Positions 11,701 through 22,726 of a stretch of 64,000 nucleotides of DNA are shown piece after piece (position 1 is the first letter of the stretch; every line of letters starts with the position of its first letter). Position numbers and translations under genes: made by a program. Under the pieces are notes generated by a model. The model was given only the letters and a program-made list of their open reading frames with translations. It had not been told where the DNA came from and searched no databases. Source of the stretch: Pinus tabuliformis (lineage: Eukaryota; Streptophyta; Pinopsida; Pinales; Pinaceae); NCBI GenBank assembly GCA_031772625.1, contig CM062820.1, forward strand, positions 87,154,069-87,218,068. Reading direction: 5' to 3'.

Positions 11701-12624
11701 TCCTCCAAATTTGACATGAAAGATATTGGTGCTGCAAACTATATTTTGGGCATGGAAATTAAAAGAGATCGGGAAAAGAGGAAGCTCTAGCTAAACCATA
11801 GGAATTATGTCGAGACAATACTGCAGAGGTTTAATGTGAAGTATAGTAAACCGGTGAAGGTTCATATTCCTGTAGGTGTGAGGTTATCTGTTGAACAGTG
11901 TCCCAAGACACAAGAAGAGGAAGAGGACATGTCCCGTGTTCCATATGCAAGTGCAGTCGATAGCCTGATGTATGCAATGGTCTGAACTAGACCAGACATT
12001 GCACATGCAGTGGTAGTATTAAGCAGGTTTATGTCAAAACCAGGGAAGGAGCATTAATAGGCAATAGTGAAGTGTGTTTTCAGGTATTTGCGTGGCACTA
12101 GTGATTATGGTTTGTGCTACCAAGGAAGACCAGGATTGGACAGAGTGTTGGATATTCGTGGCTTTGTTGATGCAGACTGGGCTGGAGATCTGGATCAGAG
12201 AAGATCTACAAGTGGGTATGTGTTTAACCTATTGGGAGGTGCAGTCAATTGGATGAGTAAGAAACAATCTGTAGTGGCACTATCAACTATAGAGGTAGAA
12301 TACATGGCAGCCACTCATGCAAGCAAGGAAGCAGTTTGGTTGCAGAGATTGTGTTCAAGTATGGGGTTAGTACATGAAGCTATAAGCATAGACTGTGACA
12401 GCCAAAGTGCAATTTTATTGGCAAAGAACCCTGCATATCATTCAAAGACAAAGCACATTGATGTTCAGTATCACTTTGTGATGGATATGATAGAAGACAA
12501 AAAGGTGTTGCTAGTAAAGGTGGACACTTTGAAGAATACTACAGATGCATTGACAAAATCTATGAACTCTGAGAAGTTCTCTTGGTGTAGAGAGACAATG
12601 GGCATTTTAGGGCTGGAAAAATGA
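8703..12624 (+). pseudogene. Copia-1 gag-pol polyprotein, broken
   Basis: One reading frame starts with MESNGKIEIEKFNGPSFELW (gag) and can be followed to about 11250 through premature stops at 9275, 10013, 10106, 10298 and 10610, among others. Then one shift near 11254 moves it into the frame of the rest of the reverse transcriptase. Order: gag with a UBN2-type core; zinc knuckle CCKCGKEGHFKRDYK, whose last Cys is Tyr; protease LIDSGASFHC (about 9550); pre-integrase LWHQRLGH (about 9970); integrase core HSDVFGPM, FIDDFSRNTW, TDNGGEF, and PYTPQQNGVAERMN; reverse transcriptase WVFKKK and YVDDMLLVG (about 11635); RNase H FVDADWAGD, ALSTIEVEYMA, DCDSQSAI, ending LGLEK. Several further stops lie in the reverse transcriptase. 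It cannot produce a working polyprotein. Confidence 0.93.
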
Positions 12625-12673
12625 CTAAGCTCTCTTGTTGTCCCCTGTGGAAAGAAAACAACAAGTGGGAGAA

Positions 12674-13099
12674 TGTTGGGTTGTGTTATATTCTACTAGC
12701 CCACGTAGTTAACTGGGTGGTTAGAGGGGGTGTCACATGGGGTTTGAGGCATGCCCGTAACCCCACATTATCAAGTTTAGGGTAGCGCCCTGGAAAATTT
12801 TGGTTTTGGAACCTATGTTAGGTTGGGCAGACCCACCTATGGTTTTGTGCATGATTTTCGCACATGTTTTTTCTGACGCGATGGTTTTCGGTCCATGGTA
12901 TTGGATGCTTCGGCATGTATAAATATGTATTGTAACATTGAAAGGAACATAATGAAAAATCAAGCTGGTAGTCCCGGTTTTGGGATCCAGGGGAAAAATT
13001 TTGTGTATATGTGTTTTATGTGTTATGCTCTCGCATTGTTTATTTTCTATGTTTTAGAATTCGTATGCAGGTAATTTCTATACGGGGTTAAAACCTACA
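12674..13099 (+). repeat. Copia-1 3' LTR
   Basis: 426 bp, TGTTGGGTTGTG...CCTACA, preceded by a purine-rich tract AACAAGTGGGAGAA that would prime plus-strand synthesis. A TATAAATA box lies at 12918-12925. Confidence 0.9.
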
Positions 13100-13104
13100 T
13101 TTCT

Positions 13105-15415
13105 TATGTGATTATGGAAATCATAACGTGGAAAGATTTGCTATCATAACTACAAAATTAGGCACGAGGATGAGGCTTTTGCACACATTATGAAGATTGC
13201 TAGATGATAGCTCTTATTTTGTTCTAGAGAAAAATCTGGTTAATTAAATTAATTATTCATATATACAATAGCAGGGAGAATGGTCGTATGAAGACAAGAG
13301 ATTTGTCATATTATTTCTCCTCTCTTGTGACTTGGTGCATGATGCATTGGTTGTTATCATATTGCTCCTCCCTTGTGACTTAGCGCTTGATGCATTGGTT
13401 GTTATCCTTGGGTGACGCTTTTATTCCCCATGTGTTGTTTGAGAAAATAGCCTTGAATGTACGCTAGTTTGGGTGGTTCTATACCCATGTTTTATGGGTA
13501 AAGCAACCGCACATGCACAATTAGAGGATGAAGAAAATCACGACTGTGATTTCCCCTTTTTAAATGCATTTCAGGTTACTTTACCGCAGATATGGAGGCA
13601 TGTGAGGGTTGTTGTACCTTTTCTATGGAAGGATTAGAGAAAAGGTCGTAGCACTGATGTTTCCCTTTTTGTGTCGACTACAAATGCCTATCCATTGAGT
13701 TGCATGCATTGGTTTGGATAATGGTTATCCTCATGGGCATGATCACCCTTAGTTGGATAGAGATTATTTGTAAATCACAATTTCAACCTTTCCATACGAT
13801 GAACACAGACATAAAAGAAGGAAGAGTGGATAATTTTTATCCCAACTTCGACTAAATGCTCTATCCTCCGATGCGTTGTGGCTATGCATAAATAAGTGAG
13901 AACACTCAATCCTCAGACGGATTAGCTAGTTAGTTGGAAATCTACAAGTTGTTCTCTGATTTTTGTTGAGAGGAAGCACAGTGAAATAGTTGGTTGTGCT
14001 CACAACGATGCCCTCAGATTCTCTAAGTAATTGATTTCATTGCCTAGTGGGTAAGAGAGCAGAAAGAAAATTATCTACGCATAGTTATGCGTGGTTTCAA
14101 ACCTCACATCTAGCCGAGTTAAAGGAGCAATGGGTTCAGGAGAATTCATTAATCCAACCTTTTCTTGCAGTAAATTTCTGTGGATTTGAAGATGGCATGG
14201 GTATGTATTCTTTTTATTTCTAATGATTTTATTAGAATCTAAATCAGATTGATATATATTACAAATGTGGGTTATGTAGGACAAGGTTCATAGTTGCATA
14301 TTTTAATATGTGCACCGGTCCAAACAATTATGGTTTGACCGATATATATTGGTGGCATATATATGTATGAATATTTTTCTTTAAGGATGACTCACACTTT
14401 CATTTGGAGTCACTTTGTGCATACCCTAGTTAGCACAATAGATAGAGCCCACACGCTCACTCCTTGAAACCATAGTTATGTTATGGTATTCTCAACTTGC
14501 ATGATTCTTTTTTGCGAGAAAATCTACGTATGTTGTTCAATAACCTCAGCAACAAGCGAATAGTAATAGTCTCTTTCCATAACAGGTTATGTTATAAGAT
14601 GGTTGTTGGTGCTTCAACCTAGTAGAGGAATCCAAGCAGGAGTGAGGAAGATGCATGTTTTATTTTGTCAGTATGTAATCATGTCACAGTTTTCCTAAAG
14701 ATGAGGATAATGTTTGAATTATCATGCATAATTATTTTTAATTAGACAATGTAAGACTAAATGACATGAGGACACTTCGTGTGAAAACAAACTACAACAT
14801 AAGAGTATATAAATTATTTCATTCCATGCACAAAAAAAACAAACGAATGTGAAGAATTATACTCAGAAGATGATTACATCCTTAAGTAAATATGGCTTGC
14901 ATATAGGGCTTAATTGGATGGCTACGGGGAGTTTCTTTGGTATGATTGCATGCATAGAGCAGTACTAAAGTGGAGAATTAACATGTTTATTAATGCTAGT
15001 AAGCTACTTTTATTGTGTCCCCTCATAGATAAGGAGCTTAAAATTTTTATTATACATTGTGAAAGTTTTCAAACTTAAGCTGTGATTGAACCCTCTTTTG
15101 AGGACACAACGACTTTATATCATGATTGAAAAGTAATACTTTCAAATATGCATAGCAGTGTGGGATAGTTAAACAATTGGTAATCATGATAAAGCATGGT
15201 CATCATATTAATAAGATATTAAATCTTTCTCACAAGTAATGCATCTATAAGAAGAATATGAGTACTTTGGTTGCACAAATACATATATGACTTGCATGAA
15301 GGACTCATTATGGGGTTACAATGAGCAGAATGGATATGCTTTCATATGTGAAGGAATCACAATTTTCACAAACTGAATTATAGGAAAACAAAGGGGAAAT
15401 TCACAATGTACGTAG
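13105..15415. other. Internal non-coding DNA of the outer element, middle part
   Basis: I see no gene. It includes a 48-bp tandem duplication (13312-13359 and 13360-13407; shared word gatgcattggttgttatc). A stretch near 14610-14745 resembles 8000-8095 (shared words gaggatgcaca/gaagatgcat, atgtttgaatta), a diverged direct repeat within the outer element. Confidence 0.5.
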
Positions 15416-15600
15416 TGTAAGTTTTAACCCCGTAGAGGGGGGCTACCCCCCCTCAAACCCCCTAGACAGGGGGGGCTGCGACCCCCCCTGTGATCCCCCC
15501 ACTGCGCAATTGATGCAACGAATGGGGGGCTTCGGCCCCCCTCTAACCCTGTGGTTCACTACGTAGGTTAGTTGTGGAAAGAATATAACACAACCCAACA
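15416..15600 (-). repeat. Copia-2 3' LTR, short, with three G/C hairpins
   Basis: On the minus strand it opens TGTTGGGTTGTGTTATATTC and closes TACGGGGTTAAAACTTACA, the same ends as Copia-1, but is only 185 bp. Its middle is replaced by G-run/C-run sequence with perfect hairpins at 15435-15454, 15466-15491 and 15524-15541. Confidence 0.8.
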
Positions 15601-15649
15601 TTCTCCCACTTGTTGTTTTCTTTCCACAGGGGGCCACAAGAGAGCTTAG

Positions 15650-16727
15650 TCATTTTTCCACCCCTGAAACGCTCATTGTTTCTCTACACCAAGAGAACTT
15701 CTTAGAGCTAACAAATTTTGTCAATGCATCTGCAGTATTCTTCAAAGTTTCCATATTTACTAGAAACACCTTTTTTTCTTCTATCATATCCCTCACAAAG
15801 TGATACTGAACATCAATGTGCTTTGTCTTTGAATGATAAGTAGGGTTCTTTGCCAAGAAAATTGCACTTTGGCTATCACAGTCTCTCCTTATAGCTCCTC
15901 GTACTAACCCAATACTTGAATACAATCTCTGCAACCAAAATGCTTCCTTGCTTGCATGCGTGGCTTCCATGTATTCTACCTCTGTAGTTGATAGTGCCAC
16001 TATAGATTGTTTCTTACTCATCCAATTGACTGCTCCTCCAAATAGGTTAAACACATACCCACTTGTAGATTTTCTATGATCCAAATCTCCAACCCAGTCT
16101 GCATCAACAAAGCCATGGATATCCAAAACTCTGTCTAATCTTGGTCTTCCTTGGTAGCACAAACCATAATCACTAGTGCCACGCAAATACCTGAAAACCC
16201 GCTTCACTGCTATCCAATGCTCCTTCCCTGGTTTTGACATAAACATGCTTAATACTCCCACTGCATGTGCAATGTCTGGTCTACTACAGACCATCGCATA
16301 CATCAGGCTACCGACTGCACTTGCATATGGAACATGGGACATATTCTCTTCCTCTTCTTGTGTCTTGGGACACTTTTCAGCAGATAAATTTAAACCTACA
16401 GGAATAGGAACCTTCACTGGTTTACTATCCTGCGTATTAAACCTTTGCAATATTGTCTTGACATACTTCCTCTGGATTAACCAGAGCTTCCTCTTTGTCT
16501 GATCTCTTTTAATTTCCATGCCCAAAATATAGTTTGTAGCACCAAGATCTTTAATGTCGAATTTGGAGGACAAATGGGTCTTCAAATACTGGATAATTTC
16601 TTTGTCATTTCCAACTAGCAACATATCATCCACATAGAGGACCAGATAAATAACATGGTCACCAATCAATTTAAAATACACACAGTGATCTGCTTTGCTT
16701 CTGGTGAAGCCAAGTCCCCGTATAAAT
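15650..16727 (-). pseudogene. Copia-2 reverse transcriptase/RNase H, 5' truncated
   Basis: About 358 residues are open without a stop: IRGLGFTRSKADHCVYFKLI, YVDDMLLVGNDKEIIQ, YILGMEIKRD, then RNase H with FVDADWVGDLDHRKSTSG, ALSTTEVEYMEA, DCDSQSAIFL, HSKTKHIDVQYH, ending VSGVEK. The upstream residues of the open frame (16798 to 16728) come from the neighbouring Copia-3 LTR and are not part of the protein. It is homologous to Copia-1 at 11530-12624 but carries no internal stops, so it is a younger copy or a better preserved one. Without its 5' half it cannot function. Confidence 0.92.
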
Positions 16728-18295
16728 TGTTGGAAATAATACTGAGAGGGGGGGTATATCAGTATTATCAAGTCACTTATTTTCTTTTTCACACCCAAAT
16801 CATATACGCTACTTCAGTTAGAGAAAACCGCGTATATACGCAACTACATACAAGGAAACCAGCATATACCATGCAGACTTATAATTTAATTTATTCTACT
16901 AATGTTTATCATTAATCTGTGTATCTGAAGCAAATAAACAGTAACCAGGAATGGTAAAACAAAGCAGAAGACAACCACACACAAGGACACAAGATATAAG
17001 GTGGAAACCCAATGTGGGTGAAAACCACCTGCTGCAATTCGTTTCTATCTTCCATTTTAATTATAAACTTCTTTTACAATTTTTCTCTACTGGTGCAAAA
17101 TTATACCAGTATGCAGGGTTCTACCTGCAGAAGGCTACAACCTTCTCTCGTTCTCCAGCCTCTCCTGGAAGGGAGCTACAACCCCCTTAGCTCTTGTACT
17201 AGCTGAGATAATAGTATGTAGGTGCTAACCTATGGAAGGCTACAACCTTCTTTCTTTCATCCAGGGACCACGTTTCATTAATTTTCAGACTGGATCCATG
17301 AATAACATCAATCAAACATCAAGAATTTATGCATCAACCAATCACCTTTTCACCAAGCAAAACTGAATCAAAATACACACTTCTCTGATAGCTGTACCCA
17401 AAACACAATAACAGTATCCACACACCAATCCTGAACCCAGAACACTGCAGCAACAAACAGAAGCAGCTAGAACATAATTCAAGAGATGTACGCTACTTCA
17501 CTATTCAAAAACCTGCGTGCATACGCTTCTGTGTCAAGACCAACCTGCGTATACGCTTCTTTAACTTACAAGAACAGTGTGTATACGCGCCTTAGCTTCA
17601 CTGAACCTGCGTACAGATCTATAAAGGATAATTCACTCTTTCAAACATCTAGACATTAGTTAACCCAGATTATTAGATTTATAGATCAGGCGTGTGCCAC
17701 ATATAATAGATTGAAAATCATACAAAGATACTATAATTCAAGCTTTAAGATTTTGACCCATCAATAGAACTTATCCTTGTGCTCAGGTTCCTCCTTCATT
17801 TAGATCCAGATTTGCACCATAACCCAATCACTAGTATTCCAGATCTAGCACTTTATCAGATATTCAATAATTCATCTCATGACCTTGCCTAATGATCTCC
17901 TTCCTCTTTTATAGTCTTAGGCCTTTCTCAATACCATGGTCCAAAACCATAACAAATCAATACCATGGACCCAATACTTGGGATCAACACACTTGACGAG
18001 ATACCATGGTCCAAAACCATAGGTTCAAATACCGAGGACTAAATACCATGGACCAAAAATAAGTTTTCCCACATGTACGCGCTTTCCCCTACGTGAAAGT
18101 GCGTGTATACGAATACGCATCTTTGGAACATCTAACCCCCGTGTATACGCGTCTTCGTCAAGGTGAACCTGCGTATATATGATTTCCTTCATTCTGAGAG
18201 CCTGAATTGTGATCTATCACCAAAGTGAGTTTCCATCAAGGACAACACCTATGCCATAGAGCCAATAGCGCCAAACCTGTGTCATAATGCCAACA
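16728..18295 (-). repeat. Copia-3 3' LTR
   Basis: 1568 bp. It starts TGTTGGCATTATGACACAGG at 18295 and ends ..ATTTCCAACA at 16728. Inside are repeated GTATAC-centred words (near 16812, 17515, 17550, 17577, 18104, 18141), repeats of ataccatggtccaaaaccat (17930-18060), repeats of ggaaggctacaaccttc (17130-17260), and an inverted repeat next to the end (16738-16766). Confidence 0.8.
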
Positions 18296-18310
18296 ATCTC
18301 CCCCTTTGGA
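18296..18310 (-). promoter_or_regulatory. Copia-3 polypurine tract
   Basis: The minus strand reads CCAAAGGGGGAGAT directly before the LTR start. Similar G-rich purine runs occur further upstream on the minus strand near 18346, 18378 and 18428. Confidence 0.8.
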
Positions 18311-19058
18311 CTTGATGGCAACCCCAAGATCCTCAAAGTCATTCTCCCCCTTTGTCATCAAGGGCAAAGGGTTATGCTCCCCTTGAGTACATGCTGAAAT
18401 CTCTGCGTTGCTGTGCGGACCGTGCTCCCCCTGACTGTAGGCAAGATCTGCAAAAAGATGTTCTTCAAATAGAACCATGACTTATACACCATGCCTGACC
18501 TTCCTATCACCAAAAGATTCTATACATACATCCATCACCCAACCAAGTGGGGATACATAAGAAATTTACATATGACAACCAAGAAAATTACATCATTCAT
18601 CCCAGGCATAGTGGGGAAACCAAAATAGGCCGTTACATGACCTTCATAAAAAAGGATATATGTGACATAGAGACGAAATATCTAGAGCAAGACTATGAAA
18701 GTCACCAATAACTACTATCAGCAACATCTGTCAATCACTCTTCAAATCAGTTCCATGCTCTCCTTCTGTTCTCCTTTCTGCAGTTGATCCACCTGAACCC
18801 AAAATATCTTGTGTACTCGAACCAACAACTTCTAAGGTAATGCCAACAATGCATTATTAGAAGTTTATCTCCTCCCCCTGAACCTGTGCCAGATGGTCTC
18901 TGTCAGACCCATATCAGACTTTCTTCAACCAGAGTTTGTCCCCACTGAATTCCTTTAAACCACCATATATCCGACTGTATCTGCACAAAACGGCGTATGT
19001 ATGCGGATCCTCCTTATGCAACTTGCGTACAACCACTTTTCTATGAAACTGACAGGTT
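18311..19058 (-). other. Copia-3 3' untranslated region
   Basis: Between the RNase H stop and the LTR. The open frame at 18236-18478 is a reading of the purine-tract repeats and I do not accept it as a gene. Isolated words such as gcgtatgtatgcgg (18992) resemble the GTATAC words of the LTR. Confidence 0.6.
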
Positions 19059-21300
19059 TTAACAGCAAGATGATACATCAACTACTCCCAGCTTTTGTCT
19101 GAGGTATTCAAATGTTTCCCTGGGCAGTGGTTTGGTGAGTATATCAGCAACTTGTTCCTTAGAGGGAACATACTCCAACTTGACCTTTTGTTCAAGCACT
19201 TGTTCTCGAAGAAAATGATATTTGATAGGTATGTGCTTGGTCTTTGAATGCATGACATGATTCTTTGAAATGTTGATTGCACTTGTATTATCACATAAGA
19301 TGGAGATAGGTGGAGTACAAGTGATTTGAAAATCCTGCAAGGTTTGCATCATCCAAAGGAGTTGTGTGCAACAAGATGCAGCAACCACATATTCTGCTTC
19401 AGCTGTAGATAAAGCAATCGAACTTTGTTTCTTGCTGAACCAAGATACTAGTCTGGAACCCATAAAGAATGCACCACCACTAGTGCTTTTTCTGTCATCC
19501 ACGCTTCCAGCCCAATCTGCATCTGTATAAGCATGAAGAGTGAGATCTGTATCTCTAGGATACCATAGGCCATAGTTTTGAGTTCCTTGAAGATACTTGA
19601 AAATTCTCTTTACTGCCTGAAGATGAGTTTCCTTTGGATTCGCCTGAAATCTTCCAACCATTCCCACTGCATGCATGATGTCTGGTCGGGTACGTGTTAA
19701 ATAGAGCAGACTTCCAATCATGGATCTATAGGTTGGTTGATGCACTGCTGTTGATTCATCATTTGCACTGAGGCTGCATCTTGTGACCATAGGGGTACAT
19801 ACTGGTTTCGAATCTTCCATGCCATATTTCTTCAAGATCTGCTTGAGGTTCTTGGTTTGAGATAAAAAGATACCGCCTTTATTTTGTTGGATTTGTAAAC
19901 CAAGAAAATATGTCAATTCTCCAAGAAAAGACATTTCGAATTCCTTCTGCATCACCAAGGCAAAGTTTTGACTCATATCTTCTTCATTGCTGCCAAAGAT
20001 GATATCATCTACATACACAACAAGTATTAGCAATTTGTCATTTTCAATTTTTATATAAAGATTGCTATCTGTTGATCCTTTTGAAAAACCTTGTTGATGA
20101 AGGTACTTGTCCAGATGATAGTACCAAGCCCTTGGAGCCTGTTTAAGACCATAGAGAGCCTTCTTTAGTTTGCATACAAGATTTGGATCATTACCAAGGA
20201 TGAATCCATCTGGTTGCTCAATGTACACTTCTTCTTCTAAGTCTCCATTTAGAAAGGTAGATTTCACGTCCATTTGAAATACTTTGAATTTCTGAAAGCT
20301 AGAGAGAGCAAGGAACATTCTAATGGCCTCAAGTCTAGCAATGGGAGCAAAAGTTTCTTCAAAGTCTATTCCTTCTTGTTGAGCATACCCTTTACAAACA
20401 AGTCTGCCTTGTTTCTAATAACTTCCCCATTTTCATTCAACTTATTTTTGAATATCCATTTTGTCCCTATGACATTCTTATCTGTTGGTCTAGGAACCAA
20501 CTCCCAAGTGTTGTTCTTTTCGATCTGCTCAAGCTCTTCATCCATTGCCTTGACCCAGCATTCATCTTTGCATGCCTCTCTTACATTTTGTGGTTCAATG
20601 GAGGAGAGCAATGCTAAATAGCTTGAGGCTTCTGCAATTGTTCTTCTTGTTTGTGTACCTGCCTCTTTCTGCCCCAGAATTTGAGTTTATGGATGATTCT
20701 TTTGTACATATCTAGATGGAGTCTTCTCTTCTATCCTTATCTATTCTTCTGGTGCCTCTTGAGCTTCTTCTTCATCATAAGTCTGATTTGATGTTGAAGG
20801 ATGGTCCTCATCATCTTCGAAATTTTCGGAATTTACTTGCCTAGGAATGTTTCTTTCTTCATCAACCACTACATCAATGCTGTCAACAATTCTTCCAAGT
20901 CTTTTATTGTAACACTTATATGCTTTTTTGTGGGGAGAATAACCAAGGAGAATGCCTTCATCTGCTCTAGGTTCAAACTTGCCAAGATTTTCATCATTAT
21001 TTTTAATATAGCATTTGCTTCCAAAAATTTTGAAATATTTTACCGGAGGAGTCTCACCATACCAGAGCTCATGAGGAGTTTGAGTGCTTTTCACCCGGAC
21101 GTTTGTTTTATTGAGAATAACAACTCCCGCAAATGCAGCTTCACCCCAGAAATTTACGGGAGTTCCAGACTCATCCATCATAGCACGAGCCATTTGTTGA
21201 ACCATTCTGTTCATCCTTTCCACTACTCCATTCTACTGAGGAGTTCTTGCAGTAGAGAATTCCCTTCTTATTCCATGTTCTTCACAGAAATGGACTGACA
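19059..21300 (-). pseudogene. Copia-3 pol: integrase C-half, reverse transcriptase, RNase H
   Basis: Minus strand, three pieces. 21300-20741: end of the integrase core (FCEEHGIRREFSTARTPQ, then a stop where Gln is expected, then NGVVERMNRMVQQMARAMMD), followed by the spacer. 20611-20366: start of reverse transcriptase (WELVPRPTDKNVIGTKWIFK), ending in a shift near 20390. 20370-19059: [53 protein letters not shown], then RNase [65 protein letters not shown], stop at 19059. The [18 protein letters not shown] pattern fits the SIRE lineage. At least one stop and one frameshift disable it. Confidence 0.92.
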
Positions 21301-21890
21301 CCTAAAGTACATCTAGTGTACATACATAATGTAAGTATAGAAGCAACTCTCGGTGCTTCTTGGTTGATAGTAAAAAGATAGTGTTAAGATTATGAATACC
21401 TTCTCAACAGTTCAATCCAATACTAATGTGTGAAACTTTGCAACTTAAGTTGTACGTAATGTACATGTCTGTACAGATACAGATGGGGTTCTGGGGGTAA
21501 CATCTCACAAACATGAACCTTTCCAATTTGTAAAATGAATTGAGATCTGACAAATGTACTTCTTGTGAAAATTAATAAGTGTAAAATGAACTCTGTGTTT
21601 CTACTATATATAAGAAAATTACATATGTTGGTGCTTATTTCTTTAGGAAATTTCGAGCAACCTGCTTATATACACTAGATTCAGAACATGACTCTGAATT
21701 AGTACACAAAGATTAGTAAAACCAAAAAGGTTTTGCATAATTACTGCTCATAATGATCTAAAGATTTTACGCAACAAATAAGATAAGAGGAAGGATAACA
21801 GGCTATGCAACATGTCATTTCACTATATTGAAGGCTAAATGATATTGGTAATCGAGATTGGCGATACATTTGGGTTGATAAAATAATATC
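21301..21890. other. Unassigned interval, probably outer-element DNA
   Basis: No gene or repeat recognised. Its last five bases ATATC (21886-21890) are the left target duplicate of the Tat element. Confidence 0.6.
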
Positions 21891-22718
21891 TGTTATCACT
21901 CAGGTTGTCCTTAAGCTCTGGAAAAGGATACGACCGAGGTAACCACAAACCAACTTTGGACTGCAGGTTCTAGCCAACCTGCAATCAGAGAGGGCTCCCT
22001 CTTTTAGATTTAGCTTTGTTGAAAAGGATTTTAGGCTAGGTTTTGAGTTCGGAGAGTTTTTTGTTTTGTTTTTCGTGGGAAAATTGATGTTTTCAGACAG
22101 AGAGGCAGGGCATAGTCTGGAAGTTTCAAACCATTGGGCGTGGAGTCGAGGAGGAGAACTGCTGGTGCATTTCTTCGGTCACAAGAGAGGGAAAATGGAG
22201 CAAGATAGCTGAGCATGAAACAATATTTCAGGTTTAAATGATCGAAAGAATGTTAAGTAATGAGAGGCAGTTAAGAATCTCTCAATCAGCGTAACAGAGG
22301 GGGGTAATAGAGCTCTACCTAGGGGCAGTAAAGAATCCATAGATAATTGGCAAACACAGGTGAATCGGGGTAAATATGAGCCCGGGGGAATTCACATTCA
22401 TAACCAATTCATTCATTCAGAGGAAAACATAAAGAAACAACAGAAATTGAGCATAGAGTGTACTTAAACAAATTCTAAGCTATTCTTTCTTTCTGCTATT
22501 TAGATAGTGGTAAACAATAAACAGAGGTAAGATGCACTTATTGCTTCAGACTACAGCACAAGAATTCCATCTTCATATCTCCAAGCATTCATTTATAATA
22601 GACATTTTGCTCTCCCAGCTTTCAGCAATATTTGATTATATAAAAAACTCAGATATACAATGCGAGTCACTAGTGAAAATTCTCAATTTTCCAACCCTTG
22701 AAACAATGTAGAGGGCGG

Positions 22719-22726
22719 TATATATA
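22719..22726 (-). promoter_or_regulatory. TATA box of the Tat 3' LTR
   Basis: The minus strand reads CCCTATATATACCGCCC, a strong plant TATA box, about 2.4 kb into the LTR. If used, transcription would start near 22690, leaving an R/U5 of roughly 800 bp. The match in the other LTR is at 32938-32931. Confidence 0.6.

Larger units (their letters stand above)
8148..13099 (+). mobile_element. Copia-1: complete but decayed Ty1/copia (Tnt1/Tork-like) element
   Basis: LTRs lie at 8148-8580 and 12674-13099, and the primer site follows the left LTR directly. Domains run in copia order: gag, protease, integrase, reverse transcriptase, RNase H. The flanking 5-mers are TTTCC (8143-8147) and TTTCT (13100-13104), one transition apart. 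The LTRs differ by about 12 percent in the first 140 bases, so the insertion is old. It lies inside the outer element. Confidence 0.92.
15416..16727 (-). mobile_element. Copia-2: 3' fragment of a copia element related to Copia-1
   Basis: On the minus strand it has the end of reverse transcriptase, RNase H, and a 3' LTR (15600-15416). Protein and LTR ends are close relatives of Copia-1. It is cut at 16727, exactly where the 3' LTR of Copia-3 ends, so Copia-3 probably inserted into it. The missing 5' half is not found in the window. Confidence 0.85.
16728..21300 (-). mobile_element. Copia-3: SIRE-like copia element, 5' truncated
   Basis: The 3' LTR (18295-16728) has TGTTGG...CCAACA ends and is preceded by the purine tract AAAGGGGGAGAT typical of SIRE/Maximus-type copia elements. 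Coding remains are the second half of integrase, reverse transcriptase and RNase H. Everything upstream (5' LTR, gag, protease, first half of integrase) is missing beyond about 21300. Its LTR end abuts the truncated Copia-2 on the same strand. Confidence 0.87.

Noticed and set aside
18236..18478. Minus-strand open frame next to the Copia-3 LTR
   Set aside because: A reading of purine-tract repeats running into the LTR; no domain.
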